NCBI GenBank assembly: GCA_030704615.1
Contig: CM060734.1
Coordinates: 23,002,001-23,066,000 of the forward strand
Source of the DNA: Takakia lepidozioides
Taxonomy: Eukaryota; Streptophyta; Takakiopsida; Takakiales; Takakiaceae
Direction: 5' to 3'
DNA length: 64,000 nt
Shown: positions 35,165-45,391 of the stretch, piece after piece
Layout of the letters: each line of letters opens with the position of its first letter
Numbering within the stretch: position 1 is the stretch's first letter
The notes under the pieces: generated by a model
What the model saw: only the letters and a program-made list of their open reading frames with translations
The model's database searches: none
What the model was told of the DNA's origin: nothing
Position numbers and translations under genes: made by a program

Positions 35165-36150
35165 GAGCTTGCGAGAGGCCTACACTCGGATGAGGCGCTT
35201 GATAAGTATGACCCAAGGGGTCACTGAAGCTCAGGCAGTCCAATTCTGGTATTGAATTTTGGACAAGGAGCTTAGGAGAAGGGTGCGGGATGCAACCCTG
35301 TTACAAGCGGCCCAACCCACCTTAGCATATGTGTTTCTGCTGGCTAGCGGATTGAGTTCAACATGGTGGAAGAGCGTGTAGTGACCATTGGGTTTGGCAA
35401 GGACATGCCACGGGTGTGTCTGCCAACCAACAAACGCAGCACACTGTACCGCAGCATGGTAAGGGGGGCAAGGTTGCCCAACCCAAATTCCATGGAGCTT
35501 ATATGGGACCTCATGTGCAGAGGCCAGTAGCTTCTTTTGCAGGCCAACAGCACCCAAGGGTGGTGTGTTGGACATGTGGAGGACCCCATGTCAAGAAGAA
35601 TTGCCCAAAGAGCGGCAAAAGGCCGGCTCAAACACAGCCTGCACAGTTGAAGTGTGGGCATTGTGGCAAGTATGAGCAGGGAGAGGCCCAATGTTATGAC
35701 TTGCACCCTGAGTTGCGGTGAGGCGAGTTCCAAGGGAACAATGGTGGCCAAGGGCGAGGTGGAGCACCTCAGAGAGGACGAGGTGGTCAGGCACGAGGTA
35801 CAGGATGAGGGGCGCAAGCACAACATGGCCAAGGACGTGGAGGTCAGGGCGTTGACCAAGGCATGGCCAACCGGCTTCAGCAGCTAGAGCAACGGCTTGC
35901 TGCCATGGCCACAGCTCAGGTGGTACCGGCTCTAAGACTTCAGGGTCCACCTCCTATTCCTCCTTAGCAGTGTCATCCTGACGGAGGAGACATGGCAGAC
36001 ATGGGAGGCATGGAATTTATGTGTGGAGCAGCACTCGCAGGATCACTTGTACAGGTGGATTCTGTTGCAGCTGTAACTCGGGGAGCACCACGAGTTCATG
36101 AGCCACAAGACGCAAAGTGGAGTTGGATCCACATCGTGGGGAGGCAAGCC
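35165..36150 (+). pseudogene. gag: Gag fragment of the DNMT-gypsy family
   Basis: Matches 44391-45335 of Element 3 in the same orientation: the end of the capsid region (REAYTRMRRL-like), a first zinc knuckle CWTCGGPHVKKNC and a second one that has lost its His (CGHCGKYEQGEAQC). The Gly/Arg/Gln-rich tail follows. Several frameshifts and stops are present. It starts abruptly at the edge of the 1.2-kb duplicated segment, so the element was already truncated or cut during rearrangement. Confidence 0.8.
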
Positions 36151-37284
36151 GTCAGGCCAGGCTGCCTCAATCATTCACATTGGCGGAGACAATGTCGACC
36201 CCATCCATGACACCTAGTTCTCGCCCGACGGATACTAAGGCGGAGGTTATTGCTCGATGATGAGAGTTGCCGCGTCATTGCTGATGCTGTTGTAAAATCT
36301 CGGGGGACAAATGTTCCTAGTAGTACTAGATGGGTGAGGACGCAACCCAAAGGATGACTTGATCGGCGATAGTAGCAACCCAAGTAAGCGACCTGCCAAA
36401 CAAGATGTGCTTCCAATGTGGATTGCACGTTAAGATACCCCAAAAATGGGGGTTGACAACAACCAGGCCAACGCGTGTTGAACGTGAAGAATGAAGAAAT
36501 GGGTGTCGTGAGGGATTTCTTCCCCAATGGACCAACTCTGGCCGAGATCCAATACCCTCTATACTCCTCGACGATGTCAAGGATGCGCCTTTGCATCAAC
36601 CTGCAAATGACAATCGAGTCCTCCGTCGAGACTTCGCCGGATCGAGTTCCCGAAATGCCTCAAATGACAAATAGAAGCGGTGAGCGTCAATCTGAGTAGT
36701 CATACTGCATCTCCATAAATGCCCTGACGTTAGCACTCTCAGAGGAATCTCAACAATAGTCTACAATACGGGGACTTCAATCCTCATTGATATGTGGTTC
36801 TTCAATAACAACACAATTGATCAAACATATGTTTGCAATATAAGGCAAGGTATAAGCGGCCACAAGGATGAGTATAATTACCGTTACTTCATCCATGAAA
36901 ATGGCGGAGAGATCCCTGACTACTTACTCACCTCCCAGCATACGCACCATTTATATGACAAGCCTTGGACGCGGTCAGGGTGACGACATACTAGCTAGGA
37001 GGGGTCGAGGTGTGTAGCGGAATGGGTTGGGCTAAAAAACCACCCACCCGACTGTGGTTAGTGCAGGGGGTTCCGCGGTAAGCTAGTGGCGGTGTCTAAT
37101 CTATCGTAGAATTCTACCGGCAAAGAAGAGTTTTAACTTCTCATTCATAGGGCGAGCTTGCGTTCCTAAATCCTACGGTTTATTGGCTCCTCCCTAAAGA
37201 GGAGACTACCCATCAGTGTCAAAAAAATATCAACTCCCTGTTACACCTTCCCCAGATAACACCTTTCCTAAATGAACCTCTCCT
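36151..37284. other. Unassigned insert between the two halves of the fragment
   Basis: No reading frame with a recognisable domain, and no repeat of other parts of the window. The part from about 37000 to 37260 differs in style from its surroundings (GTTCCGCGGTAAGC, CCTCCCTAAAGAGGAG hairpin). It looks like structured or organelle-type DNA, but I cannot identify it. Confidence 0.4.
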
Positions 37285-38320
37285 CAAGACCGGACTTGAT
37301 GCACACTGGCCATCACCTTGGCCCGAGAATCACCCATCAATGACACATTCTCCAAGATATATGCCGGAGAATCTGCCTTCTGAAGCTGTAAATAGCGCAG
37401 GACCCTCAACATCTCCCAAAACAGGCGTGACCTCAAGTCTTGTAACCCATTGCCATGCCTGGCTGATGAATGCCTTGGCAGGGCCAACCCGCCGGTACCA
37501 AGTGAATAGGGCCAACCCGCTCCAAATCTTGCGCCCCCAACAAAGAGATGTCTGTTGGCAAGGCTTGCTGGTATCCACGAACTACAGACACTGACAACAA
37601 ATCAGGGTACTGTTGCACCAACTGAGCAACATGGCGTAGTGAGACGCGTCGTGCAGTCTTATCCTTCTCCACATACAGGTAACGCCGAACTCGTACACCT
37701 GTCTGCAACACTGCAGCCAATCCAGTGTTGATCCCGCCAAACAAGTCCAGAAAGCATATGCCTTCATCCGGGCATTGCCACACAATAGGTGTGGTGTCCA
37801 ATGGCGGCAACTGAGGTGGTCTTGGTGCAATCACCGCACTCTCCTCCTCTCATGATGGTACAAAGGCCTCGACCCAGGCTTCTTGTACCCGTCTATCAGC
37901 AACCTGCTGCAAATCCTTGCTCGTGCCCCACAATGGAGTGCGAGCAGCCATGGCTGGCAACTCCACCGTACCATGCATATCATCCTGCTCTGCTGGAGGT
38001 GACACATCCTCTGCATGAGCATTTCCTTCTAGCAACTCTCCAGGCCAACTCACTGCATCTGTGAAGGCTGCTAGTGTCGGCATCTTGCCCCGCTGGGCAG
38101 CTGCAACACCCCCAATGAATGTCACAAGGAGTTGCACACGACGTCCATCTCCTGATTGCCATCCATGCCTATACGAGGCCGACTCCTCCCAAAAATCCAG
38201 GGTGAAGCCCATGGGATAGAATACTGCCCCACCAACCAACACATCATATTAAACTGCGTCCGTCACAATGGCCTTTGGCTCGCATAACTGAGCCATCTGT
38301 AGGATGGTTCCTTCCAATCA
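37285..38320 (-). pseudogene. Inverted protease-DNA methyltransferase fragment
   Basis: Minus-strand counterpart of about 45865-46885 in Element 3. It reads from the end of the protease, through a spacer (RGKMPTLAAFTDAVSWPGELL), into a cytosine-5 methyltransferase: motif I CFLDLFGGINTGL and motif IV GWPCQ in 37433-37834. After a frameshift near 37460-37480 it continues with RSRLFWEMLRVLRYLQLQ and motif VI ENV in 37284-37487. The opening frame 37850-38242 runs from protease into the spacer without the break seen in Element 3, which supports protease and methyltransferase being one polyprotein. It is truncated before motif VIII. Confidence 0.85.
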
Positions 38321-38509
38321 TTCCATTAAGGGTAGTGCATTCACTTTCTTCTGCTAGTTGCTCTCCGTATACCTCCGTACCAGGATCACCTATTAATAGA
38401 GACAAGGAATTGACGGCAACAGTCTAGGTAAGTTGTTCTCGCAAGTTTGGAGAGATCTTGCAATTTCAATTGTGGTTTTCATTGTTTACTTTGCTAACTA
38501 AACAAGTGA
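38321..38509. other. Short unassigned spacer
   Basis: AT-richer sequence between the inverted fragment and the GC-rich CACTA-like element. No feature seen. Confidence 0.4.
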
Positions 38510-39195
38510 TGTAATGCTCCACTACTGCAAAAGGGGGGGATTAGCGATGCCCAACCCCCGCGCCCCATTTCCCATGCGGCGCCCGCGCCGCGGAAGTTTG
38601 CGCGTCGCAGACAATTTTTGTGACGGCTCAGTGGGCCAAGGGACTGCTAATTTGGCCAAGTCCCTAGTTAGTGCGACACCCGGAGCGTCGCATGGTCTGT
38701 CTTGGGGGGCAAAAGCGTCGCTATTATACAGCGACGCTGTTGCCGTCGCTTCAGAAACGACGCCTCAGGCGTCGCAGTGCGACCCAGGGACTGCCATTTT
38801 GGCCAAGTCCATAGCCCAAGCGTCGCAGGGTCAGTCTTTGGGGCCAGAAGCGTCGCTGTTACACTGCGACGCGCCTGCCGTCGCTATCGAGATGACGCCT
38901 CAGCCGTCACACTATGACCTAGCGACTGCCAGTTTGGCCAAGTCCCTGCTTGCGACGCCCTAGGCGTCGTAGGTTCAGTCTTGGGAGAAAAAACGTCGCT
39001 TTTATAAAGCGACTCTTTGGCTTTCGCTATGGAAGTTCCCTTCTGTTGCGACGTCGCAGTATGACCAGGGAAAAGCAGGGGAGTGCCAATTTGGCCAAGT
39101 CATTTTTTTCGACGCCCTAGGCGTCATGGATTTAGTCTTGGGGGTTAAAACGTCGCTTTTTACAAAGCGACACTTGTGATGTCGCAAAGATCAGT
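38510..39195 (+). mobile_element. Second GC-rich CACTA-like element
   Basis: Starts CACTACTGCAAA plus a G run and TTAGCGA, the same terminus type as 563. The interior holds at least five copies of a block with GACGCC..GGCGTCGC short palindromes followed by AG/GG-GTC-TTGGGG, a GGCCAAGTCC word and GCGTCGCT..TA..AGCGACGC stems. The block spacing is about 120-140 bp. It ends around ATCAGTG near 39194. No transposase and no clear target duplication, so this is a tentative non-autonomous CACTA-type call. Confidence 0.4.
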
Positions 39196-40206
39196 GCAAA
39201 AGATCTCGTGGCCCATTCACACATAATTGTACTTGAAATCCAGGGCTCTGTCCCCCATTGAAGTTTAAAAAAAATGATCGCACGTATTTAAAATTTTAAT
39301 AATTATCTGTGACCAGCAATATTTGGTGGTCGCATGGTATTTATTAAATTGATAAATGTAAGACTAAGTCCAGGTTTGTAGTCCACTTGAGCTGCCACCT
39401 CGTCACTTGGGATAAAAATAAGCTAGTAAAAGTTTTTTAAAAAAAACAATTACATGAGTTAACAATATCCGTTTTGGACGTGACGCGACGCATGTCTGGA
39501 CGTGACGATGACGTAAAAGCGCCACGTCACGTCCGTATGCGCAACTAGGCCGTAATACTAGACTGGTCGGGTTGCAGGCGCCCTTTTTCCAAACCCTAGT
39601 TTGTCTATATCTTGGTATGAACCCGAGTATCGGCCCATCGAAGACCAGGTTGATCTAGTCCCTAACACCAGTATTGGTACCAGGGTCGATACCAAAGCAC
39701 TTTCCAATACCAGATCAACACTGGTTATAAGTCGTTGACTAGTGTTTGAATAATTGTATCATCAACACATGATCAAAATAGCGTTTGATGTAAGTATTAC
39801 AGGGAATTTTTGGTGAAATCGTAGATTTGAGCCAATACTGGATGATCTCATGAAACCTCCAACTATCAACCATGGCGCCATAAGTGTAAAAACGTGGATT
39901 CACATAGAACAAGTTTATCATGTGGAGGTTAAATCTCTTAAAAATTACTGATTATAATACTCGCTCAAACTACAACATAACAAATAAGCTATGAAGAATC
40001 TCTCTAGTACTGAAATGTATGCCTATCAGCCTACAGACAATATATAATGCTAATTGCTGTGACGTACCCCTACGAAGAAGGGACCAAAAATTTTAACTGC
40101 CTGCCTAGTGAGGACTGTGAAGAGCGTTATGGAGAGCCCGGGAAGAGAGGCGATATGATCAGTGATCAAAGTTGAGCTTCAGCAAAGTCTTGCCCTTGAT
40201 GTGCCT
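39196..40206. other. Unassigned AT-rich stretch
   Basis: No coding frame or repeat shared with the window. A CACGTCACGTCC-like palindromic cluster near 39475-39540 and several TACCAG/GATACC words near 39640-39720 are visible but not interpretable. Confidence 0.4.
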
Positions 40207-40548
40207 TGTCAAGTTAAATAAACACAGTGTGAAATTAACTAGAATAAAGCTAGTTATTTGTATTTAACACTTGGATTTAGTTCAAGTGTTAAGTCAGGTG
40301 TGAAGTTTAGGTTGACACCTAAACCATCTTATCTTCACGAGAGCGTCAGTCGTGCGGCTCATCTCTCTCGAGATGAGCCTGCACGACCGAGCTCCTTCAC
40401 TGCTTAGAATCTGAGTGTGCTTATGAAGGGAGAATAGGATATTGTGGGGTGGAGTCCCCATAGCTTGGGATGCCCCTGGCTCGACTCTTAGTTTAACGAG
40501 TGATGGTGATGTATTTCATGTTCTTGTGTCAACAGTGTGATTTTAGTT
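40207..40548 (+). repeat. 342-bp hairpin-chain repeat, copy 1
   Basis: Recurs with equal length at 53394-53735. It starts TGTCAAGTTAAAT and contains successive inverted repeats: AACTAG/CTAGTT, AACACTTG/CAAGTGTT, AGGTGT/ACACCT, and GGCTCATCTC/GAGATGAGCC inside CGTGC/GCACG. No protein frame. It could be a solo-LTR-like, SINE-like or structured RNA element; the identity is open. Confidence 0.7.
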
Positions 40549-40648
40549 TTCAATCACTCGAGAGAGATCACGCTATCTAGTTTTCTAGTGCTAAGCTAGA
40601 TATGATGTTTGTTTTAGCACTATTATAATATAACTTGGTATTATACAG

Positions 40649-41405
40649 GTCTGTGAATAATTCAGCTGAGTGTTTAACCATTCCGGAGCGGCAGAAAGCT
40701 ATTAAGCTTGCGGCGGATACTTCACTTGCAGTTACTGCTAGCGGATCTTGCTGGACTCACGCGTTTAGTAGAGAGCTTGCTCAGGCTACTGGGGATGAAT
40801 GCTGCCTGATTGATTCGTCAAGTAACGACGGGTTAGAGGTTAGCTCTTTTTCGTGCCTAGATTCTTCTGCAGCGATCCTGTCATCGTCTCAGGGCTGCCC
40901 GTGTGGAGTGGAGACGAAGGGCTTTGCCGTGGGTGACTCCAAGCCGGCCCGTTTTTTTGGATTCGGGAAAGGGGGTTATTGGCAAGTCACTAGAAAGCCT
41001 GTACTGGTGGCCAATTTTAAAAGGCTCGCAGGGAGATCTAGAAGGATTTTGTACAAGAATTCACGCCTCTATAAGGCATCAAACAGGAGACTCAGGGCAC
41101 TCCACAAATTTGTGGGGATCAAAACTGTAAGATCTTTGAAGAACTGCCACAGATTCGGATCTGATGCCGATCGTGGTGTGAACGCTCGGGTCAGTGATAC
41201 TCGCATCATGGATCTACAAAAGCTTATTCCTAGTGGAACAAGTATGGACACTCCCATTTTGCTGGAGGAGACCGCTGATTATTTGATGTTCCTGGAGCTT
41301 CAGGTGCAGGCCCTCCAATTGCTGGCTAACAAGATTGATTTACAAGCAAAACCTGTCGGGCAATCTGCCGAGAGCCTCATCTGCTTCTCGGAGGGGTTTC
41401 CGTAA
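40649..41405 (+). CDS. Exon for an atypical HLH protein (IBH1/UPB1-like)
   Basis: An open frame of about 250 codons, preceded by a splice-acceptor-like TTATACAG (ends 40648) and with no suitable ATG, so it is probably a last exon. The C-terminal part reads as a helix-loop-helix: RIMDLQKLIPSGTSMDT (helix 1 and loop), then ILLEETADYLMFLELQVQAL (helix 2). The preceding segment is Arg-rich (RRILYKNSRLYK, RRLRALHK) but lacks a canonical DNA-binding basic region. This combination is typical of plant IBH1/UPBEAT1/PAR-type HLH proteins, which dimerise with bHLH factors in the nucleus and control growth. The first exon is not found; the 342-bp repeat lies directly upstream. The frame is intact to TAA at 41403. 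Confidence 0.6.
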
Positions 41406-42347
41406 ATGCCCAGCTTGCGCCCAGCCTTGTCTCAGTACGAAGGTGGCTATAGTGGTCAAGTCGCATGTTCTGAGTTGTGGCTCCAGGCATTAGTGAACCG
41501 TGAAATGAAGGTGGAGCCTAAGAATGTGAGCCCTGGAGCTGCAATGGTGTTACATTTCTAGTGGGAGGTATAGTCTGTAGATGTGGATCTCTAGTGAGGG
41601 TGAAAGCAGAGGAGACAGTGAACCACACCGCGAGCAGTGAATGGAGGTGTTTCGGATCATGCTTGAATGCACAGCTGCATCTCAGATTTACCCTCATGTG
41701 TTTCGGCTTCCATCTGGGACAAGGTAGTAGACAGGGGATCCATCTCATACAACAACGATAAGGTGGCCCATTGATCGCAGCAGCTTCAACAAGGTGTTAT
41801 TATTCTGACACTTGGAACTTGGCATACCAATGAATCCAGAGAAGTGTACTTTCTGTGTGAACTCAGGGGTGCTTCTGGGACACATTGTGTGTAAGAAGGG
41901 ACTCCTTGTGGATCCCAGAAAGACAGAGTCCATTAAAGCCTCTCCACCACCAGCACATTACCTTTATCATGGTAGTTCCAGTCTTGATTGAGTTGAAAAA
42001 TCTAAGATCGTCATATTTCAGATATGAGCCTGGCATGAGTCCAAGGAATTCTTAGGGAACCTGCAGTGAATGGCAAAAAACGTGGGAACAGGGAACGAAA
42101 GGAAACCAATTAAAAATAGTTTTTCCTTGTATTTGTTTCTATTTAAGGTCATATATTATATTTACAGAGCCTCTTTGGCCATATCTTTGTCATATGAGCC
42201 CCGTTTGATACAGTTTTTGAGGGGATAGCTGTAGAAAGGGGAAATCTACCTATCTAGTTCTGGTTTTAGTTTTTTGGACTCTGCTAAAAATCTATGGAAT
42301 TTTTTGAGTGTGAGTGTGCTATGAAAGATCCACAATTCTGTTTCTAG
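41406..42347. other. Downstream non-coding region of the HLH exon
   Basis: No gene seen. It holds a 123-bp fragment of gypsy RT (listed separately). A pyrimidine-rich stretch ending TTTCTAG lies just before 42348. Confidence 0.45.
41831..41953 (+). repeat. 123-bp fragment of Element 1/2 RT
   Basis: Matches 6160-6282 of Element 1 with one visible difference (CTTCTTG to CTCCTTG). It corresponds to the RT thumb start, NPEKCTFCVNSGVLLGHI. The flanks on both sides are unrelated to the element. Confidence 0.9.
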
Positions 42348-43110
42348 AACCTGTTGTGGTCTACATGAGAGACAAATCTGGGGATGTCCTCCTTGTATGG
42401 CTGGGGGAAATGAGGAAGTAATTGAAGGGCAGGTCTCTTCTCTTAGCCTGTGCACACGAGGGGACAAGATTTATGTTTCTCAAAGGGCTCAGACTGATTT
42501 GAGTGGAGAGCAGTTGGACGAGTTGATTGCATACTGGGAGTCAGGCATTAGCAATAGACAACAAACTGCTGTAGTTGGCGTTGCGGGCCTCAATATTGCT
42601 TTGGACAGTCAGAACTCTGTTGGAGCGAGCAGTTCTGCAGCTGTAGGTGAAATACCAAAGTGGGTGGAAGCTAGGCTTGGAACACAGCCAAAGACAGCCC
42701 CGAGGACCAAGGTGTTCAGCCACAAGGCCGTGGTGTACTGGAGCAAAGGAACAGGAGCTACACAAGTTTTTGTAATCAGACATGGTTGCAGCCGGACACG
42801 CTCTGCACAAGGCAACCATGAGCGGGGGTTCATTAGCAATGACAAGTTTGTTCTGCTTGAAGGAGATGTAGTCATTTGCAATGAGGACACTCGCAACCGT
42901 CTCAAAGCTTTCGAGTTGAGAGACTGTCAGACCCTACCTTTATTTTCCTTAGTATTCAGTGAGCGGGAGATAGAGAAGTATTGCTTTGTCTCTACCTGGC
43001 AGAAAGAGGAGGAGGGTTGGTTAGAGCGAGCTACTATAGCTTGGGACAAGGTTAGTGGCAGGTTTCTGGACATAGATATACCTCCTACATCTTACCATCA
43101 TGCAGAGTGA
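42348..43110 (+). CDS. Unidentified ORF or exon
   Basis: A frame with ATG at 42397 (237 codons to the stop at 43108), which may extend upstream to a splice-acceptor-like TTTCTAG before 42348. The extension would add CCGLHERQIWGCPPC, a cysteine/histidine cluster that could bind zinc. The rest is mixed alpha/beta-looking (TRGDKIYVSQRAQTDLSGEQ, GDVVICNEDTRNRLKAFELR, FVSTWQKEEEGWLERATIAWD). I recognise no family. It lies just upstream of Element 3, so it may be a host exon or an accessory ORF of a lost 5' part of that element. Confidence 0.35.
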
Positions 43111-43632
43111 GGCACTTTGAGAGTCTGGCAGTTGATAGCATAGATCAGGATTAGATCTTGCTTGGTCGGGCCTCTATTCTTCCCCTCCCTCTTTTTACTA
43201 TTTTCATTACTTTGTACTTGTAGTTGCCAAAGCCTCTCTTGGTGGAGGCCAGTCAGTCCGGGGTTTTGGGTTGGGATATTCTGCAGGATCACAGATGGAT
43301 TTTGGTGTGGGGGTGTTGATGTTTTGATTTCTTGTGTTTGGATCCCCCCCAACACCTGCATGCTTGATTGTGCGCCATGTTGGTTTTGTGTGGGCGCTTG
43401 CTTTGATAGGGATTAGGCCGGATTTGATCACCGGTCAATCCTAGAGTATGCTGTCGGTAAAGAGGCTGGAGTGATGACTAGCAAGACCACCAGTGTTTCT
43501 TCTATGGTGAGACTGGGTTGATGACCAGCCAACCATAGGAGTTCTTGCGGTGGATGCAGGTGCAGGTGCCCTTAGCCACAGGGATATGACCCTTAATCCG
43601 AAACAGGTGCTCACCCGTGTCACTATTAGAAT
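43111..43632 (+). other. Candidate 5' leader or LTR remnant of Element 3
   Basis: About 520 bp without a gene, ending in GTGTCA near 43622 shortly before a primer-site-like sequence. No partner repeat is found downstream, because the 3' end of Element 3 is missing, so the LTR cannot be delimited. Confidence 0.35.
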
Positions 43633-43644
43633 TAGTATTAGAGC
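43633..43644 (+). other. Degenerate primer-binding site of Element 3
   Basis: TAGTATTAGAGC matches the initiator tRNA-Met-type site TGGTATCAGAGC at 10 of 12 positions, both differences being transitions. It lies 74 bases before the gag ATG. Confidence 0.5.
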
Positions 43645-43717
43645 CTTATAGTGTCACGTGGGGGAGGTGCGGGTTGTGAGTGTCATCACGGAGTTACCCA
43701 AGGGTTTTGAGGGGAGT

Positions 43718-45391
43718 ATGGCTACAGGCAGTAGCAATGAGAGTGGGTTCAGCAGACGAGGTGTTCGTTTCAGACCACCTTCACCTCCACCCTCAACTAG
43801 TGTAGAGTCAGACACAGACTCAGAGGCTTCATCAACAGGTGTGCAGTTTCATTCGCCATTGTTGTGGGACGACATGGAGGAGATGTATGGAGCTACCAAG
43901 TTGCCTCGTAGGTACTCTGGAGCTATGGGCACAATCGAGCTGGATGACTTTATCCAGGAGTTCGACAGCTGGTGTGATTTGCAGCAGATGCGCAATCCAC
44001 AGCTGTTCACCCCATTCATGGCGTGGAAAGGCCCGCCTATGGACGATTACCACGAGTTCAGGCAAGGACAAGAAGTAGAGATTGAGGAGTGGAGGATGTA
44101 TTGGTCACCTGACTACGTCTCCATTACTCGAGGCACGACGCGACCAGTAGCTGCATCAGCACCAATATCTCCCACTGCCAGCACTAGTAGTAGAACAAGT
44201 GGTGCTGGTACTTCTGCAGGTGGTACCAGTTCTAAAGGTGCTACCACTCCTCCTGCCACGACTACAACACATGTGCCTAGATTCATCCCGGTGGTGGAGT
44301 TATTCCAGGAGTTGCGGAGGAACTATCAAGGCATACGGACAGAGAAGCTGCGAAGTTTGCAAGACTTCCAGCGCAAATCCAGTGAGAGCTTCCGAGAGGC
44401 CTACACTCGTATGAGGCGCTTGATAAGTGTGACCCAAGGGGTTACTGAAGCTCATGCAATTATGGTATGGAATTTTGGAGAAAGAGCTCAGGAGAAGGGT
44501 GCGGGATGCAACCCTGTTACAAGCGGCCCAACCCACATTAGCAGATGTGTTTCTACTGGCTGAGCGGATTGAGCTCAACATGGTGGAGGAGCGAGTTGTT
44601 ACCATTGGATTTGGCAAGGACATGCATGCACGAGGCGCAGCTGCTAGCCAACAGGCACAAGGGACTGCCCAACAGCGTGGTCAGGGGGCAAGGTTGCCCA
44701 ACCCAAATTCCATGGAGTTTACAGGGGACCTCAGGTGCAGAGGCCAGTAGCTTCTTTTGCAGGCCAACAGCAACCAGGGGTGGTATGTTGGACATGTGGG
44801 AGACCGCATGTCAAGAAAGATTGCCCAGAGAGTGGCAAAGGGCCGGCACAAGCACATCCTGCACAGTTGCAGTGTGGGCATTGTGGCAAGTATGGGCATA
44901 GAGATGCCCAGTGTTATGACTTGCACCCTGAGTTGCGGCGAGGCCAGTTCCAAGCGAACAATGGTGGCCGAGGGCAAGGTGGAGCATCTCAAAGAGGACG
45001 AGGTGGTCAGGCACGAGGTGTAGGACGAGGGCAAGCATAGTATGGCCAAGGACGTGGAGGTCAGGGCGTTGATCAAGGTATGGCCAACCGGCTTCAACAG
45101 CTAGAGCAAAGGCTTGCTGCCATGGCCACAGCTCAGGTGGTACCAGCTCCAAGACCTGAGGGTCCACCTCCTGTTCCTCCTCAACAGTGTCATCCTGACG
45201 GAGGAGACATGGGAGGCATGGGATTTATGTGTGGGGCAGCACTACCACTAGTGCAGGTGGAGTCTGCTGCAGCCGTCACTCGAGGAGCAGCACGAGTTCC
45301 TGAGCCACGAGGTGCAGAGGTGGAGTTGGATCCACAGCGTGGGAAGCGGCCACCTCTGTGTGTGAGACCCCACTGTTCTCGGCAACCATGA
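43718..45391 (+). pseudogene. gag: Gag of Element 3 (frameshifted)
   Basis: ATG at 43718. A Pro/Ser-rich N-terminus is followed by a capsid-like region (DFIQEFDSWCDLQQMRNPQLF, then FREAYTRMRRLISVTQGV). A frameshift near 44465 moves to frame 44454-44750, and a second near 44730 returns to the first frame. Zinc knuckles are CWTCGRPHVKKDC (CX2CX3HX4C, one residue short) and CGHCGKYGHRDAQC (canonical CX2CX4HX4C). A Gly/Arg/Gln-rich tail follows, with an in-frame TAG at 45038. The frame ends at 45391, overlapping the protease frame. Confidence 0.85.

Noticed and set aside
37000-37260. Group II intron or organelle rRNA-like segment
   Set aside because: The style is suggestive, but no domain V or other diagnostic motif could be found.
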